Below, one piece after another: positions 17,766-25,960 of a DNA stretch of 64,000 nucleotides (positions within the stretch are counted from its first letter, which is position 1; every line of letters begins with the position of its first letter). The stretch covers positions 25,101 to 89,100 of the forward strand of contig CALVFY010000007.1 in assembly GCA_944326945.1 (NCBI GenBank). Reading direction: 5' to 3'. This DNA is from an uncultured Rikenellaceae bacterium. GTDB taxonomy: Bacteria > Bacteroidota > Bacteroidia > Bacteroidales > Rikenellaceae. Position numbers and translations under genes: made by a program. The notes below the pieces were generated by a model. That model was not told the DNA's origin and ran no database searches. It saw nothing but the letters and a program-made list of their open reading frames with translations.

Positions 17766-17797
17766 CAAACATAATTGAATAATTTTAAAAATCCAAA
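17766..17797 (-). promoter_or_regulatory. Promoter of the trpL-trpB2 transcript
   Basis: On the minus strand, TTTG at 17797-17794 and TATGTTTG at 17773-17766 are separated by 20 bases, an exact match to the Bacteroidota TTTG-N19-21-TAnnTTTG promoter. Transcription would start near 17760, about 30 bases before the leader peptide. Confidence 0.8.
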
Positions 17798-17812
17798 TAT
17801 ATCGGAAATCAA

Positions 17813-19096
17813 TTAAAAATTATATTGAATCATGGCCTGTAGGCGATGAGCGTGATTCGCCTCATCATTCATGTTCTGACGCCTGCCATACAGATACTCC
17901 ATGGCGACTTGACAATGCGGTGCAATGTGATAGAAAAGATTTCCGAAAACATATTGTGCCGTGCGATACATGCCTGCCGGACCGAAATCGTTCCGCTTAT
18001 AAAGCCTCACCTGAGAATAGCCGCCCGAACAAAACAGGTTTTCAGTCAGATTGACCTGCATTGCTCCGAACCATCCAAACATCGGAAGAGTTTGCAGATC
18101 ATTCGTATTTTCCGGATCGGGCACTATGTCCAAACCCTCATCCGAAATGTCCTGAATATAGGGAGATATTCCCTCTCCGTAGAGAGCCTGACCGAAAAGG
18201 ACCCAAGGACGGGTAAGCCGGAATGTTGTACTCAATTGAGTTCCCCAACCAAAAGCCGATTTATTTTCCTGCAATGTTTCGTTGCGGTAATACATATCCC
18301 GGAATATGGCCGATGCCCGGATGTGACTGAATCGGTCTTTTCCCCAACTGTATTGCACATAAACGGGTATGTCTGGCATCCGCTGAGGAAGTGCCGTCAT
18401 CCCGTTCGAATAGGTGCCGCTTACTGACGGCATCTCCAACGCAATGCCCATCGCCCAGCGATCACCGAAAGCATGGGAGTAACGGATCTGGGTATTGAAG
18501 GTATACGTATAGGCATTGGGTCCGGCGAAGTCGACCGTAGTGGGGCAGGCATCCAGATCGCAAAATGTGGTAGCGTCACGACCGAAAAGCCAACCCTTGA
18601 ATGAGATATAGGCCGAACGGAGTCGCAGGCCATAATCTCTTCCCCGAAAATCGGCGTCGATATATGTAATGATGCGCCCCCATTTTCCCGTATTGGCAAT
18701 AGATTTGATGAAAATGCGAGAAGTGCTTGCGTCCATTCTCAGTTGCTGAGAGGTCAGAGCACTCCCCGGAACAGGAATATCGTAGGTAACGAAATCTTTG
18801 TTCTGAACGACTCCGCCCAAATCATAAGCCGTACGAAAATTTACGAAACCGCCTATGCCCAATAAAAAGCGATTACTCTGATCCGAAATAATAAACTGAG
18901 GTAAATGAGCCTGTTGAAATCCCTCGAGACGGGTTTCGAAATAGTGTCGGACCGCATTACTTATTATAATACTATCTGCCCTACTGCCGGTTATGATCAC
19001 ATTGGGTTTGTATTCATAAATATTGATCGTACGTTTCTGGGCAAACGACGATACAACAGCGAACAGTCCGAGAACCAAAAGTTTAAATATTTTCAT
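17813..19096 (-). CDS. Outer-membrane porin-like beta-barrel protein
   Basis: A 427-residue exported protein with a signal peptide (MKIFKLLVLGLFAVVSSFAQ). It has a short N-terminal region and then alternating amphipathic strands such as FLLGIGGFVNFRTAYD, QLRMDASTSRIFIKS and QAMIQYNF, ending in the terminal phenylalanine typical of barrels inserted by Bam. The pattern of a membrane-facing GGFVN strand followed by RMDASTSR resembles DcaP-like trimeric porins. The substrate is unknown. The downstream trpB2 leader has its own promoter, and no terminator was seen between them. Confidence 0.75.
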   Translation of the reverse strand: MKIFKLLVLGLFAVVSSFAQKRTINIYEYKPNVIITGSRADSIIISNAVRHYFETRLEGFQQAHLPQFIISDQSNRFLLGIGGFVNFRTAYDLGGVVQNKDFVTYDIPVPGSALTSQQLRMDASTSRIFIKSIANTGKWGRIITYIDADFRGRDYGLRLRSAYISFKGWLFGRDATTFCDLDACPTTVDFAGPNAYTYTFNTQIRYSHAFGDRWAMGIALEMPSVSGTYSNGMTALPQRMPDIPVYVQYSWGKDRFSHIRASAIFRDMYYRNETLQENKSAFGWGTQLSTTFRLTRPWVLFGQALYGEGISPYIQDISDEGLDIVPDPENTNDLQTLPMFGWFGAMQVNLTENLFCSGGYSQVRLYKRNDFGPAGMYRTAQYVFGNLFYHIAPHCQVAMEYLYGRRQNMNDEANHAHRLQAMIQYNF

Positions 19097-19235
19097 ATAT
19101 CATTGATTTAATTGATGCCTGAGTGTCAAAAAAATATCGTATTTCCCAACTGAAACAACATATATGCCAAAGCATTTCGAAATTTTATGACTATCTTCGT
19201 ACCGGAATTCGTGTTCCGATCACAAAACTGACATT

Positions 19236-20471
19236 ATGATTCTATATGCGATATTTGCCATCTCTCTGGCAGCTCTTCTGGTAGATTACTACATATATAA
19301 ACGGGTAATCCGTACTCATCGTTGGGGTAAATGGATAAGAATCGGGTATATTGCCTACGCCTTGGCCGTAGACCTTATCATCATTTCGGCTTTGGTGTCC
19401 TATCGCAACAGTCTGGATCGGGAGTCGCCTCATTTGTTACACGCCATAAGCTGGGTGTTCTTCATCTTTTTCCTGAACGCACTCCCGAAGCTGATTTATG
19501 CCGTAGTGTCATTACCCGATTTATTGACAAAAAAGATAACCGGCAAACCTTCTCATTTATTTGGATATATCGGCACCGCATTGGGAGTATGCGTCTTTTG
19601 GGCCATGCTTTGGGGAGGTACTGTCGGACGCAGTAAAATCAAAGTTCGTCAGGTGGAAATTACCTCACCTCGTATTCCCGTTGCGTTCGACGGATTTCGA
19701 ATCGCTCAGTTTTCCGACACTCACGTCGGAATGTTGATCCGCAGCGATAAAATATTGGGAAGGATGGTCGACACGATCAATGCCCTCAAACCCGATATTG
19801 CGGTTAACTGCGGTGATCTGGTCAACACTCAGGCTGGCGAACTGACTCCGGAGATTGTCTCCACACTCTCCGGCATTCAAGCGCCGGTCTATTCCGTGTT
19901 AGGAAATCATGATTTGGGAATCTATATCCATGATACCGTAAAAATCTCACCCTCGGAGAGTGTCAATCAATTACTGATGCTTCAGAAACAGATGGGATGG
20001 ACTCCATTGGTGAACGAATCTCGTTTCCTGACCCGAGGAGCGGATCGCATAACCATTTCCGGCATCAATTTCCCTGCAAATTACAAATTGAACGGACATG
20101 CCTCTTCGATGAGCGGAGTTGACTTGGAAAAGACTTTTTCCGGAATACCCGATTCCTTATACAACATCTCCATTTCTCACGCTCCCCAACTCTGGGATAA
20201 TCTATTGGCCGCAGGAATGAGTGATTTAACACTGTCGGGGCACATACACAGTATGCAGATGAAATTTCGTATAGGGAAATGGGCCTGGTCGCCAGCCCGC
20301 TGGATGTACACGCGTTGGAGCGGTCTTTATGAAAAAGACGGACGTCAACTCTATATCAACGACGGAATAGGCTACGTACTCTATCCGATGCGTATCGGCA
20401 CCTATCCTGAAGTGACACTAATCGTATTACGCCACGGAGCCGATTCACAAGCGAAAACTATTCGACCATGA
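19236..20471 (+). CDS. Membrane-anchored metallophosphoesterase
   Basis: A 411-residue protein with about four N-terminal membrane helices (residues 1-130) and a calcineurin-like phosphoesterase domain. Metal-binding motifs appear in order: FSDTHVG, NCGDLVN, LGNHDLG, ISHAP and SGHIHSMQ. Related YkuE/YaeI-type enzymes act on membrane lipids or lipid headgroups; the substrate here is not known. Its last codons overlap the start of the reductase gene by four bases (ATGA), so the three genes 19236-21564 form one operon. Confidence 0.85.
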   Translation: MILYAIFAISLAALLVDYYIYKRVIRTHRWGKWIRIGYIAYALAVDLIIISALVSYRNSLDRESPHLLHAISWVFFIFFLNALPKLIYAVVSLPDLLTKKITGKPSHLFGYIGTALGVCVFWAMLWGGTVGRSKIKVRQVEITSPRIPVAFDGFRIAQFSDTHVGMLIRSDKILGRMVDTINALKPDIAVNCGDLVNTQAGELTPEIVSTLSGIQAPVYSVLGNHDLGIYIHDTVKISPSESVNQLLMLQKQMGWTPLVNESRFLTRGADRITISGINFPANYKLNGHASSMSGVDLEKTFSGIPDSLYNISISHAPQLWDNLLAAGMSDLTLSGHIHSMQMKFRIGKWAWSPARWMYTRWSGLYEKDGRQLYINDGIGYVLYPMRIGTYPEVTLIVLRHGADSQAKTIRP

Positions 20472-21127
20472 AGGTAATCGTATCCGCAGCCGTCTCCATT
20501 GACGGGTATTTGGACGACACAAGTCCCGAGCGTCTGGTATTATCCGGAGCGGAAGATTGGGCCGAAGTTCACAGACTCAGAGCCGAATGCGATGCCATAT
20601 TAGTGGGAGCAGAAACACTTCGTAAGGACAATCCTGCCTTGGTGATCCGCGATTCCGTTCTACGAGCCGAACGAATAGCCCGAGGACAAAACCCGGATCA
20701 AACCAAAGTGACACTTAGCCGAACGGGCCGTCTGTCTTCCGATCTTCGCTTTTTCACTGAAGGAGAGGGCGAAAAGGTCGTTTTCTTACAAGAACCTCTT
20801 CCGTCCACCATTCATCAACTTGCAGAATATGCCTCAATCATTTCTGTGCCTCAATTAACAGCCTCGAGCATCGTGAACGAATTGGAAAGACGAGGTTGTC
20901 ATTCCTTGTTGATTGAGGGTGGAAGTCAAGTGCTCGATATGTTTTTTAAAGAGAATCGGGTCGATGAATTTCGCCTTGCCATAGCTCCCTTTTTCGTAGG
21001 AGAGAGTGGGGCGCCACGATTGGTTCACGAAGGTGCATTCCCGTTCGACAAAGAACACCGTATGACATTGCTTGAAGCGAGGAAAGTAGGCGACATGGCT
21101 GTAATGCATTATAAATTGGAACCATGA
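20468..21127 (+). CDS. RibD C-terminal-type pyrimidine reductase
   Basis: A 219-residue NADPH-dependent reductase of the RibD_C/dihydrofolate-reductase-like fold. Diagnostic segments are VSIDGYLD, the NADPH loop ILVGAETLRKDNPAL near 45-59, and LLIEGGSQVLDMF near 150. In riboflavin synthesis this domain reduces the deaminated pyrimidine ribosylamine. Here it is a separate gene rather than the usual C-terminal half of a RibD fusion. It overlaps the downstream deaminase by four bases, so both halves of a RibD-like enzyme are encoded in swapped order. It may serve riboflavin or another pyrimidine-derived pathway. Confidence 0.8.
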   Translation: MKVIVSAAVSIDGYLDDTSPERLVLSGAEDWAEVHRLRAECDAILVGAETLRKDNPALVIRDSVLRAERIARGQNPDQTKVTLSRTGRLSSDLRFFTEGEGEKVVFLQEPLPSTIHQLAEYASIISVPQLTASSIVNELERRGCHSLLIEGGSQVLDMFFKENRVDEFRLAIAPFFVGESGAPRLVHEGAFPFDKEHRMTLLEARKVGDMAVMHYKLEP

Positions 21128-21564
21128 GAACTGACCGAGAATATTTACAGGAAGCCATTCAACAAAGTCGTTTTTGTGTGCCGACAAGCAGTGCTTATTG
21201 TGTTGGGGCAGTGATCGTCATGCCCTCCGGGAAAATTTATCGGGGATACACTCACGAGACAGGCCCGAGCAACCATGCCGAGGAGGAAGCAATCGCCAAG
21301 GCCCTCGCAGCAGGAGAATCCCTGCGAGGAGCAGCCATATATAGTTCTATGGAACCCTGCTCGGTACGTAAATCCAAACCCGAATCCTGCACATCATTGA
21401 TCTTGCGACACGGTTTTTCAAAGGTAGTGTTTGCACTGCACGAACCTCCCTGTTTCGTAGACTGCCACGGCGAAGAGTTGTTACGAAAGGCAGGTGTCGA
21501 TGTGGTTGTTATCCCGGAACTGGCTGCCGAAGTCGAAATGATCAATCGTCATATCTGTCAGTAA
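21124..21564 (+). CDS. RibD N-terminal-type zinc deaminase
   Basis: A 146-residue protein of the cytidine/deoxycytidylate deaminase fold. The zinc site is complete: H51-A-E53 in SNHAEEEA, and PC (C79) with a second cysteine at C89 in MEPCSVRKSKPESC. This matches the deaminase half of RibD more than tRNA or cytidine deaminases. Together with the overlapping reductase gene it would give deaminase plus reductase functions for a pyrimidine intermediate. The rest of the riboflavin pathway is not in the window. Confidence 0.8.
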   Translation: MRTDREYLQEAIQQSRFCVPTSSAYCVGAVIVMPSGKIYRGYTHETGPSNHAEEEAIAKALAAGESLRGAAIYSSMEPCSVRKSKPESCTSLILRHGFSKVVFALHEPPCFVDCHGEELLRKAGVDVVVIPELAAEVEMINRHICQ

Positions 21565-21623
21565 AATTGCCTGATTATTGTTAAGGCCCTTTCAGGAGCT
21601 TTTTTGTTAATTTTCCATAAATA

Positions 21624-21637
21624 AATGAATATTCATT
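21624..21637. promoter_or_regulatory. Operator palindrome 1 upstream of the tetR-type gene
   Basis: AATGAATATTCATT is a perfect 14-bp palindrome. It shares the ATGAAT half-site with palindrome 2 and lies directly upstream of the -33 element. Confidence 0.65.
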
Positions 21638-21645
21638 CATTATTT

Positions 21646-21677
21646 TTTGGAAAACCCGAAAATAGTTTCCATATTTG
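21646..21677 (+). promoter_or_regulatory. Promoter of the tetR-efflux operon
   Basis: TTTG at 21646-21649 and CATATTTG at 21670-21677 (one mismatch to TAnnTTTG) are spaced by 20 bases. Palindromic operators flank the promoter on both sides. Confidence 0.6.
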
Positions 21678-21689
21678 GCATCGAATATG

Positions 21690-21707
21690 AATGAATAATT
21701 ATTCATT
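21690..21707. promoter_or_regulatory. Operator palindrome 2 upstream of the tetR-type gene
   Basis: AATGAATAATTATTCATT is a perfect 18-bp palindrome between the -7 box and the start codon, well placed to block transcription when bound by the TetR-family protein. Confidence 0.7.
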
Positions 21708-21714
21708 TAAAATT

Positions 21715-22302
21715 ATGTCGAAAAGAATTGATACATCGAAAATCGAGCGGATACGTAATGCAGCGATTGAAATCATCAGCGAACAGGGAATCCACAACTG
21801 TTCCGTAGCGGCTATTGCAAAAAAAGCCGGAGTTTCGGTTGGATATCTGTATCGGCATTACTCTGGGAAAAACGAGCTTATCAACGATATGTTGGAGCAA
21901 TACTTCAACACTATCAATGAGAAGATATCCTCTTTGATTACGGAAAAACATGGAGTAGAGACAATTGTCGAGGGCGTAATACGTCACATTCTGCATATCG
22001 CACAGGGAAATGAAGCGAAAATAAAATTTTTGATCATGTTGCTCAATGATTTTTCCGTAACGATTCGTCCCTCCTTAACGACTCGTGTAGATGCTTTGGC
22101 AGAAGAGTTGATGGTAATGGTTCGCAACAGCCATCATGTGAGACAAGATTTATTTCCAGAAGACCTGTATCACGCCATGATCGGCTTGCCGATGCAATAC
22201 TTGGCACTGCATTATAATCAGATAATCAGTTGCGTAGAATACAAAGAGATAGATGCAGACCATGTAGTGGCTCAGGCGATGAATATGATAACAATAAAAT
22301 AA
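21715..22302 (+). CDS. TetR/AcrR family transcriptional regulator
   Basis: A 195-residue regulator starting at the ATG at 21715 (MSKRIDTSKI); the longer frame would include operator 2. The N-terminal helix-turn-helix reads AAIEIISEQGIHNCSVAAIAKKAGVSVGYLYRHY in overlapping segments from about residue 12 to 45. The C-terminal ligand-binding domain is helical. It is the first gene of an operon with tolC-, hlyD- and permease-type genes (18 bases to the next start), and two ATGAAT palindromes flank its promoter, so it most likely represses its own operon until an unknown toxic ligand binds. Confidence 0.92.
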   Translation: MSKRIDTSKIERIRNAAIEIISEQGIHNCSVAAIAKKAGVSVGYLYRHYSGKNELINDMLEQYFNTINEKISSLITEKHGVETIVEGVIRHILHIAQGNEAKIKFLIMLLNDFSVTIRPSLTTRVDALAEELMVMVRNSHHVRQDLFPEDLYHAMIGLPMQYLALHYNQIISCVEYKEIDADHVVAQAMNMITIK

Positions 22303-22319
22303 GATTAATGTATTGCTGT

Positions 22320-23747
22320 ATGAAAAAATTGATTCTGCTGACGGCTCTGATCTGCACAGTCCTCGGAGCAGAAGCCCAAGAGGGTAAGATGATGCTGTCA
22401 TTCGACGATGCCCTGACCCGAACCCTGACCAATAATCCGGAAATCAGTGCATTGCAGTACGAAAAAAAGGCTGCGGAACAAGAACGCAAAGCAGCATTCG
22501 GACTACGACTGCCTCAGATAGGAGTCACCGGAACCTATGCATACTTAGGAAAGGATATTGGGGTCGACCTGAACGGATTGAAAACACCGGTCAAAGGTAT
22601 TATGGAAGGACTGGGAGGGACAGGAATACTTCCTCCGGAAATTCTGCAACAAGCAGGGGCCTTATTAGGGCAAAATTGGGGATTGACGATTCAAGATCGA
22701 AACACGGCATTTATCGGAGGCAGTGTCACCATGCCACTCTATACGGGAGGCAAGATCAACGCAGCGAATAATGCAGCCAAAATCAACGAACGCACGACCC
22801 AGGAAAAGGGTAACCAAAGCCGCAATGCCCTGGTCTCTCAATTAGTAGAATATTATTATGGAGTGGCTCTTGCCAATCAAGTGGTTGCCGTACGCCAACA
22901 GGTAGTCGATGGAGTAAGGGTGCATCTGAACGATGCTATTGCACTGGAAAAGAACGGGATCATATCGCAGGGCGATCGGCTGTATGCCGAAGTGAAAATG
23001 GCCGAAGCCGAACGGGAATTACTTCAATCGCAATTACAGGCTCGGACCATTACAACCGCTCTGAGCAATACATTAAATGAAGAGCAGGAATATATTCCCG
23101 TATCACCCATGTTTATCCTTAAAGAGATAGAAGAGGTTTCCTATTTCAAGTATCTGGCAATCAAAAACAATCCATTATTAAATCAGGTTGCACTGAAACG
23201 AGACCTGGCCAAAGAGAATGTAAGGTTGCAACGTTCGGAATTTTTGCCGCAAGTCGCCTTGGGTGGAGGCACGTTCTTCTATAATTATCAATTCTCGAAA
23301 TACCTGCCCACATGGGTAGTAGGAGCCGGTATTCAGATAAAAATATTCGATGGTTTGAACCGGGAGTATAAGTTCAGTGCCGCAAAAAATACCGTACGCC
23401 AGGTCGAGGCATTACAGACCAAAGCCGGCAATGACATTTCGGTATTGATCGAAAAACTCTACAACGAAATGCGTACATACCACGATCAGATGCCATCCAT
23501 CGAAGCCTCTCTGAAATTTGCCCAAGAATATCTTCGGATTCAGAATGCGGCCTTCAAAGAGGGAATGGCTTCGTCGGCTGACGTGATTGATGCCCAGTTG
23601 AATCTGGCCAAGATCAAAACCGAACGGATTCAAGCCGCCTATTATTACGATCTGATGTTGGCTCGACTATTGGAAGCAGCCGGTGTAAGCGACCAATTCA
23701 GTAATTACGGGAAGCGCACCTCTGCCATACAAATTAAATTTGAATAA
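22320..23747 (+). CDS. TolC family outer-membrane efflux protein
   Basis: A 475-residue exported protein starting at the ATG at 22320, with signal peptide MKKLILLTALICTVLGAEAQ. Two OEP domains of long coiled helices are visible, with DALTRTLTNNPEISALQYEKKAAEQ at the start given in two overlapping pieces, and the second repeat beginning near LAIKNNPLLNQVALKRDLAKE. It would form the trimeric outer-membrane channel of the tripartite exporter encoded by the operon. The gap to the hlyD-type gene is 27 bases. Confidence 0.93.
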   Translation: MKKLILLTALICTVLGAEAQEGKMMLSFDDALTRTLTNNPEISALQYEKKAAEQERKAAFGLRLPQIGVTGTYAYLGKDIGVDLNGLKTPVKGIMEGLGGTGILPPEILQQAGALLGQNWGLTIQDRNTAFIGGSVTMPLYTGGKINAANNAAKINERTTQEKGNQSRNALVSQLVEYYYGVALANQVVAVRQQVVDGVRVHLNDAIALEKNGIISQGDRLYAEVKMAEAERELLQSQLQARTITTALSNTLNEEQEYIPVSPMFILKEIEEVSYFKYLAIKNNPLLNQVALKRDLAKENVRLQRSEFLPQVALGGGTFFYNYQFSKYLPTWVVGAGIQIKIFDGLNREYKFSAAKNTVRQVEALQTKAGNDISVLIEKLYNEMRTYHDQMPSIEASLKFAQEYLRIQNAAFKEGMASSADVIDAQLNLAKIKTERIQAAYYYDLMLARLLEAAGVSDQFSNYGKRTSAIQIKFE

Positions 23748-23774
23748 TATTAAAAACACACAAAACACATACTT

Positions 23775-24764
23775 ATGAAAAAGAGCAATGTGATCGGACT
23801 GATCGGAGCGATTCTTGCCGTAGCCGCAATCGTGGCATTGATTAGCTGGGTGATCATTAAACCTGCCCCGGAATTGTTGCAGGGAGAAACGGATGTGACC
23901 AGCTATAAAGCATCGTCCAAACTGGCCGGAAGAATTGAGAAAATGTTCGTGAAAGAGGGCCAGAAAGTGCGCAAGGGCGAGTTGCTGTACACACTGAGCA
24001 TTCCCGAAGTGGAGGCCAAACTTCGTCAGGCCAAAGCCGCGGAAAGTGCAGCCCAAGCCCAGGACAAAATGGCCATGGCCGGTGCACGAATCCAACAAAT
24101 CGAAGCGGCACAAAGCCTGTGGCAAAAGGCTGAGGCAGGAGTAGCCCTGGCTCAAAAAACTTTCGACCGAATCGACAATCTCTACAAGGAAGGAGTAGTG
24201 CCCGCTCAGAAACATGACGAAGCATTGGCAAATCTGAATGCCATGAAAGCCACTGCCGCCGCCGCAAAATCACAATACGACATGGCCGTAGCCGGAACCC
24301 GTAAAGAAGATAAAGCAGCCGCTGCAGCTCTTGTTGCTCAGGCTGCCGGAGCCGTTTCCGAAGTGGAAAGTTATGTGTCGGATGCCTGTGTATATTCGCC
24401 CGTAGACGGAGAGGTGTCGACGATTATTGCAGAAGTCGGCGAATTGGTCGGAAGCGGATATCCGGTCGTCACGATTCTCGACATGAGTGACAAATGGGTC
24501 TCTTTCAATATCAAAGAAACATTGTTGCCCAAGATCAAAATGGGTACGAAAATGCAGGCCGAAGTGCCTGCATTGGCAAAAAATGTGGAATTGGAGGTCT
24601 ACTATATTGCTCCACAGGCCGATTTTGCCACCTGGTCGGCAACTCGGACCCGCGGAGGTTTCGACATTCGAACATTCAATGTCAAAGCCCGGCCGGTAGG
24701 CGCAGAGGAACCAGACCTGCGTCCGGGAATGAGCGCCATTGTAAATTGGAATGAACTGAAATAG
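23775..24764 (+). CDS. HlyD/EmrA family membrane-fusion (periplasmic adaptor) protein
   Basis: A 329-residue adaptor with an N-terminal membrane anchor (residues 7-29, VIGLIGAILAVAAIVALISW). A lipoyl/barrel half-motif TDVTSYKASSKLAGRIEKMF is followed by an alanine-rich coiled-coil hairpin (AKAAESAAQAQDKM to about residue 195), the second lipoyl half (ACVYSPVDGEVSTI) and a beta-barrel domain. It links the inner-membrane permeases to the TolC-type channel. The gene ends 16 bases before the first permease gene. Confidence 0.93.
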   Translation: MKKSNVIGLIGAILAVAAIVALISWVIIKPAPELLQGETDVTSYKASSKLAGRIEKMFVKEGQKVRKGELLYTLSIPEVEAKLRQAKAAESAAQAQDKMAMAGARIQQIEAAQSLWQKAEAGVALAQKTFDRIDNLYKEGVVPAQKHDEALANLNAMKATAAAAKSQYDMAVAGTRKEDKAAAAALVAQAAGAVSEVESYVSDACVYSPVDGEVSTIIAEVGELVGSGYPVVTILDMSDKWVSFNIKETLLPKIKMGTKMQAEVPALAKNVELEVYYIAPQADFATWSATRTRGGFDIRTFNVKARPVGAEEPDLRPGMSAIVNWNELK

Positions 24765-24780
24765 AAACGGAGGAAGAATT

Positions 24781-25959
24781 ATGGGATTCTTCAAAAAGAC
24801 AGGAAATGTATTACAACGTGAGTGGGGACGGATACGACGCTATCCGATCCATCCTACGATCATGGTCATACTTCCCGTCATATCGTTTCTCTTTTTTGCG
24901 GTTATTTTCGGAGAAGGTACGCCTCGCAACATGCCGATTGCTGTGCTCGACCAGGATCATTCATCTCTCTCTCGGCAATTGACCTCAATGATAGACGCTA
25001 CTCCGGCAGCCATGGTCTCCTATGACATTCAGGACATGGAACAAGGCAAGCGGATGATGCGTCGGGGAAAAATTGAGGCTATCGTCTGTATTCCGAGAGA
25101 CTTCGAAAAAAACATTTACAGCAATACACCCACACGGGTAGGCGCTTTTGTGAACGGCACAAACCTTGCCGCCAACGGATTTTTGGGAAAAGACCTGCAA
25201 ACCACAGTGATGACATTCTCCACGGGCGTGCAGATCCAGACATTAGTAAAGAAAGGTCTCACGGAAGTGCAGGCATACAACCAGGCCATGCCTGTCTATT
25301 TCGACCGGCACCTGCTGTTCAATCCATGGGTGAATTACGGCTATTTTCTCATGCCCAGTTTCATGCCCATGATGCTGATGATCTTCACGATTCTGCTAAC
25401 GGTATTCGTTATCGGCACAGAACTTAAAAATGCCACGGCCGGAGAGTGGATGGCAGCCGCCGGCGGAGATATCTGGCCCGCCCTGATCGGAAAAATGATT
25501 CCCTATACGGGAGCCATGTTCCTGATGAGTTTATTAATGAATACAATCATGTATAAATGGGTCGGAGTGCCACTGAACGGAAGCGCCATACTGTTGATTC
25601 TGGCAGGATTTCTCTTTGTATTGTCCTATCAGGCAATAGGTATACTTATCGTCTCGATACTGAGCAACCTGCGCCTTTCGCTTTCGATTGCAGGAGGGTA
25701 TTCCGTGTTGGCATTCACCTTTTCCGGGCTGACATTCCCGTTAATGGCCATGGATTGGTATGTTATTGCGTTCAGCAGAATTTTCCCGTTCACATTCTAT
25801 ACGGATGTGTTTATCGACCAGGCTATGCGAGGGGCTCCGATCATCTATTCCATTCACGATTTAGGCTGGATGACCATTATCTTCATTCTGTTGCCCTTGC
25901 TCTGTCTGCCGCGGCTGAAAAAGATTGCCACAAACGAAATCTATTGGAGGAGGATGTAA
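24781..25959 (+). CDS. ABC-2 type permease, YhhJ/YbhR-like (first)
   Basis: A 392-residue inner-membrane protein with the ABC-2 architecture: one N-terminal membrane helix (IMVILPVISFLFFAVIF), a large extracytoplasmic domain (about residues 45-185, with AVLDQDHSSLSRQL), and five C-terminal helices. The extracytoplasmic domain with IAVLDQD is the type found in YhiI-YhhJ exporters. It is followed after one base by a second, related permease. No ATP-binding subunit is encoded nearby. Confidence 0.9.
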   Translation: MGFFKKTGNVLQREWGRIRRYPIHPTIMVILPVISFLFFAVIFGEGTPRNMPIAVLDQDHSSLSRQLTSMIDATPAAMVSYDIQDMEQGKRMMRRGKIEAIVCIPRDFEKNIYSNTPTRVGAFVNGTNLAANGFLGKDLQTTVMTFSTGVQIQTLVKKGLTEVQAYNQAMPVYFDRHLLFNPWVNYGYFLMPSFMPMMLMIFTILLTVFVIGTELKNATAGEWMAAAGGDIWPALIGKMIPYTGAMFLMSLLMNTIMYKWVGVPLNGSAILLILAGFLFVLSYQAIGILIVSILSNLRLSLSIAGGYSVLAFTFSGLTFPLMAMDWYVIAFSRIFPFTFYTDVFIDQAMRGAPIIYSIHDLGWMTIIFILLPLLCLPRLKKIATNEIYWRRM

Positions 25960-25960
25960 G

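Noticed and set aside
19203..19218. Inverted repeat CGGAA-N6-TTCCG between the porin and phosphoesterase genes
   Set aside because: Five-base arms are expected by chance and no regulator is linked.
21565..21612. Weak hairpin AAGGCCC...GGAGCTTTTTT after the deaminase gene
   Set aside because: Two mismatches in a seven-base stem make it too weak to call a terminator with confidence.
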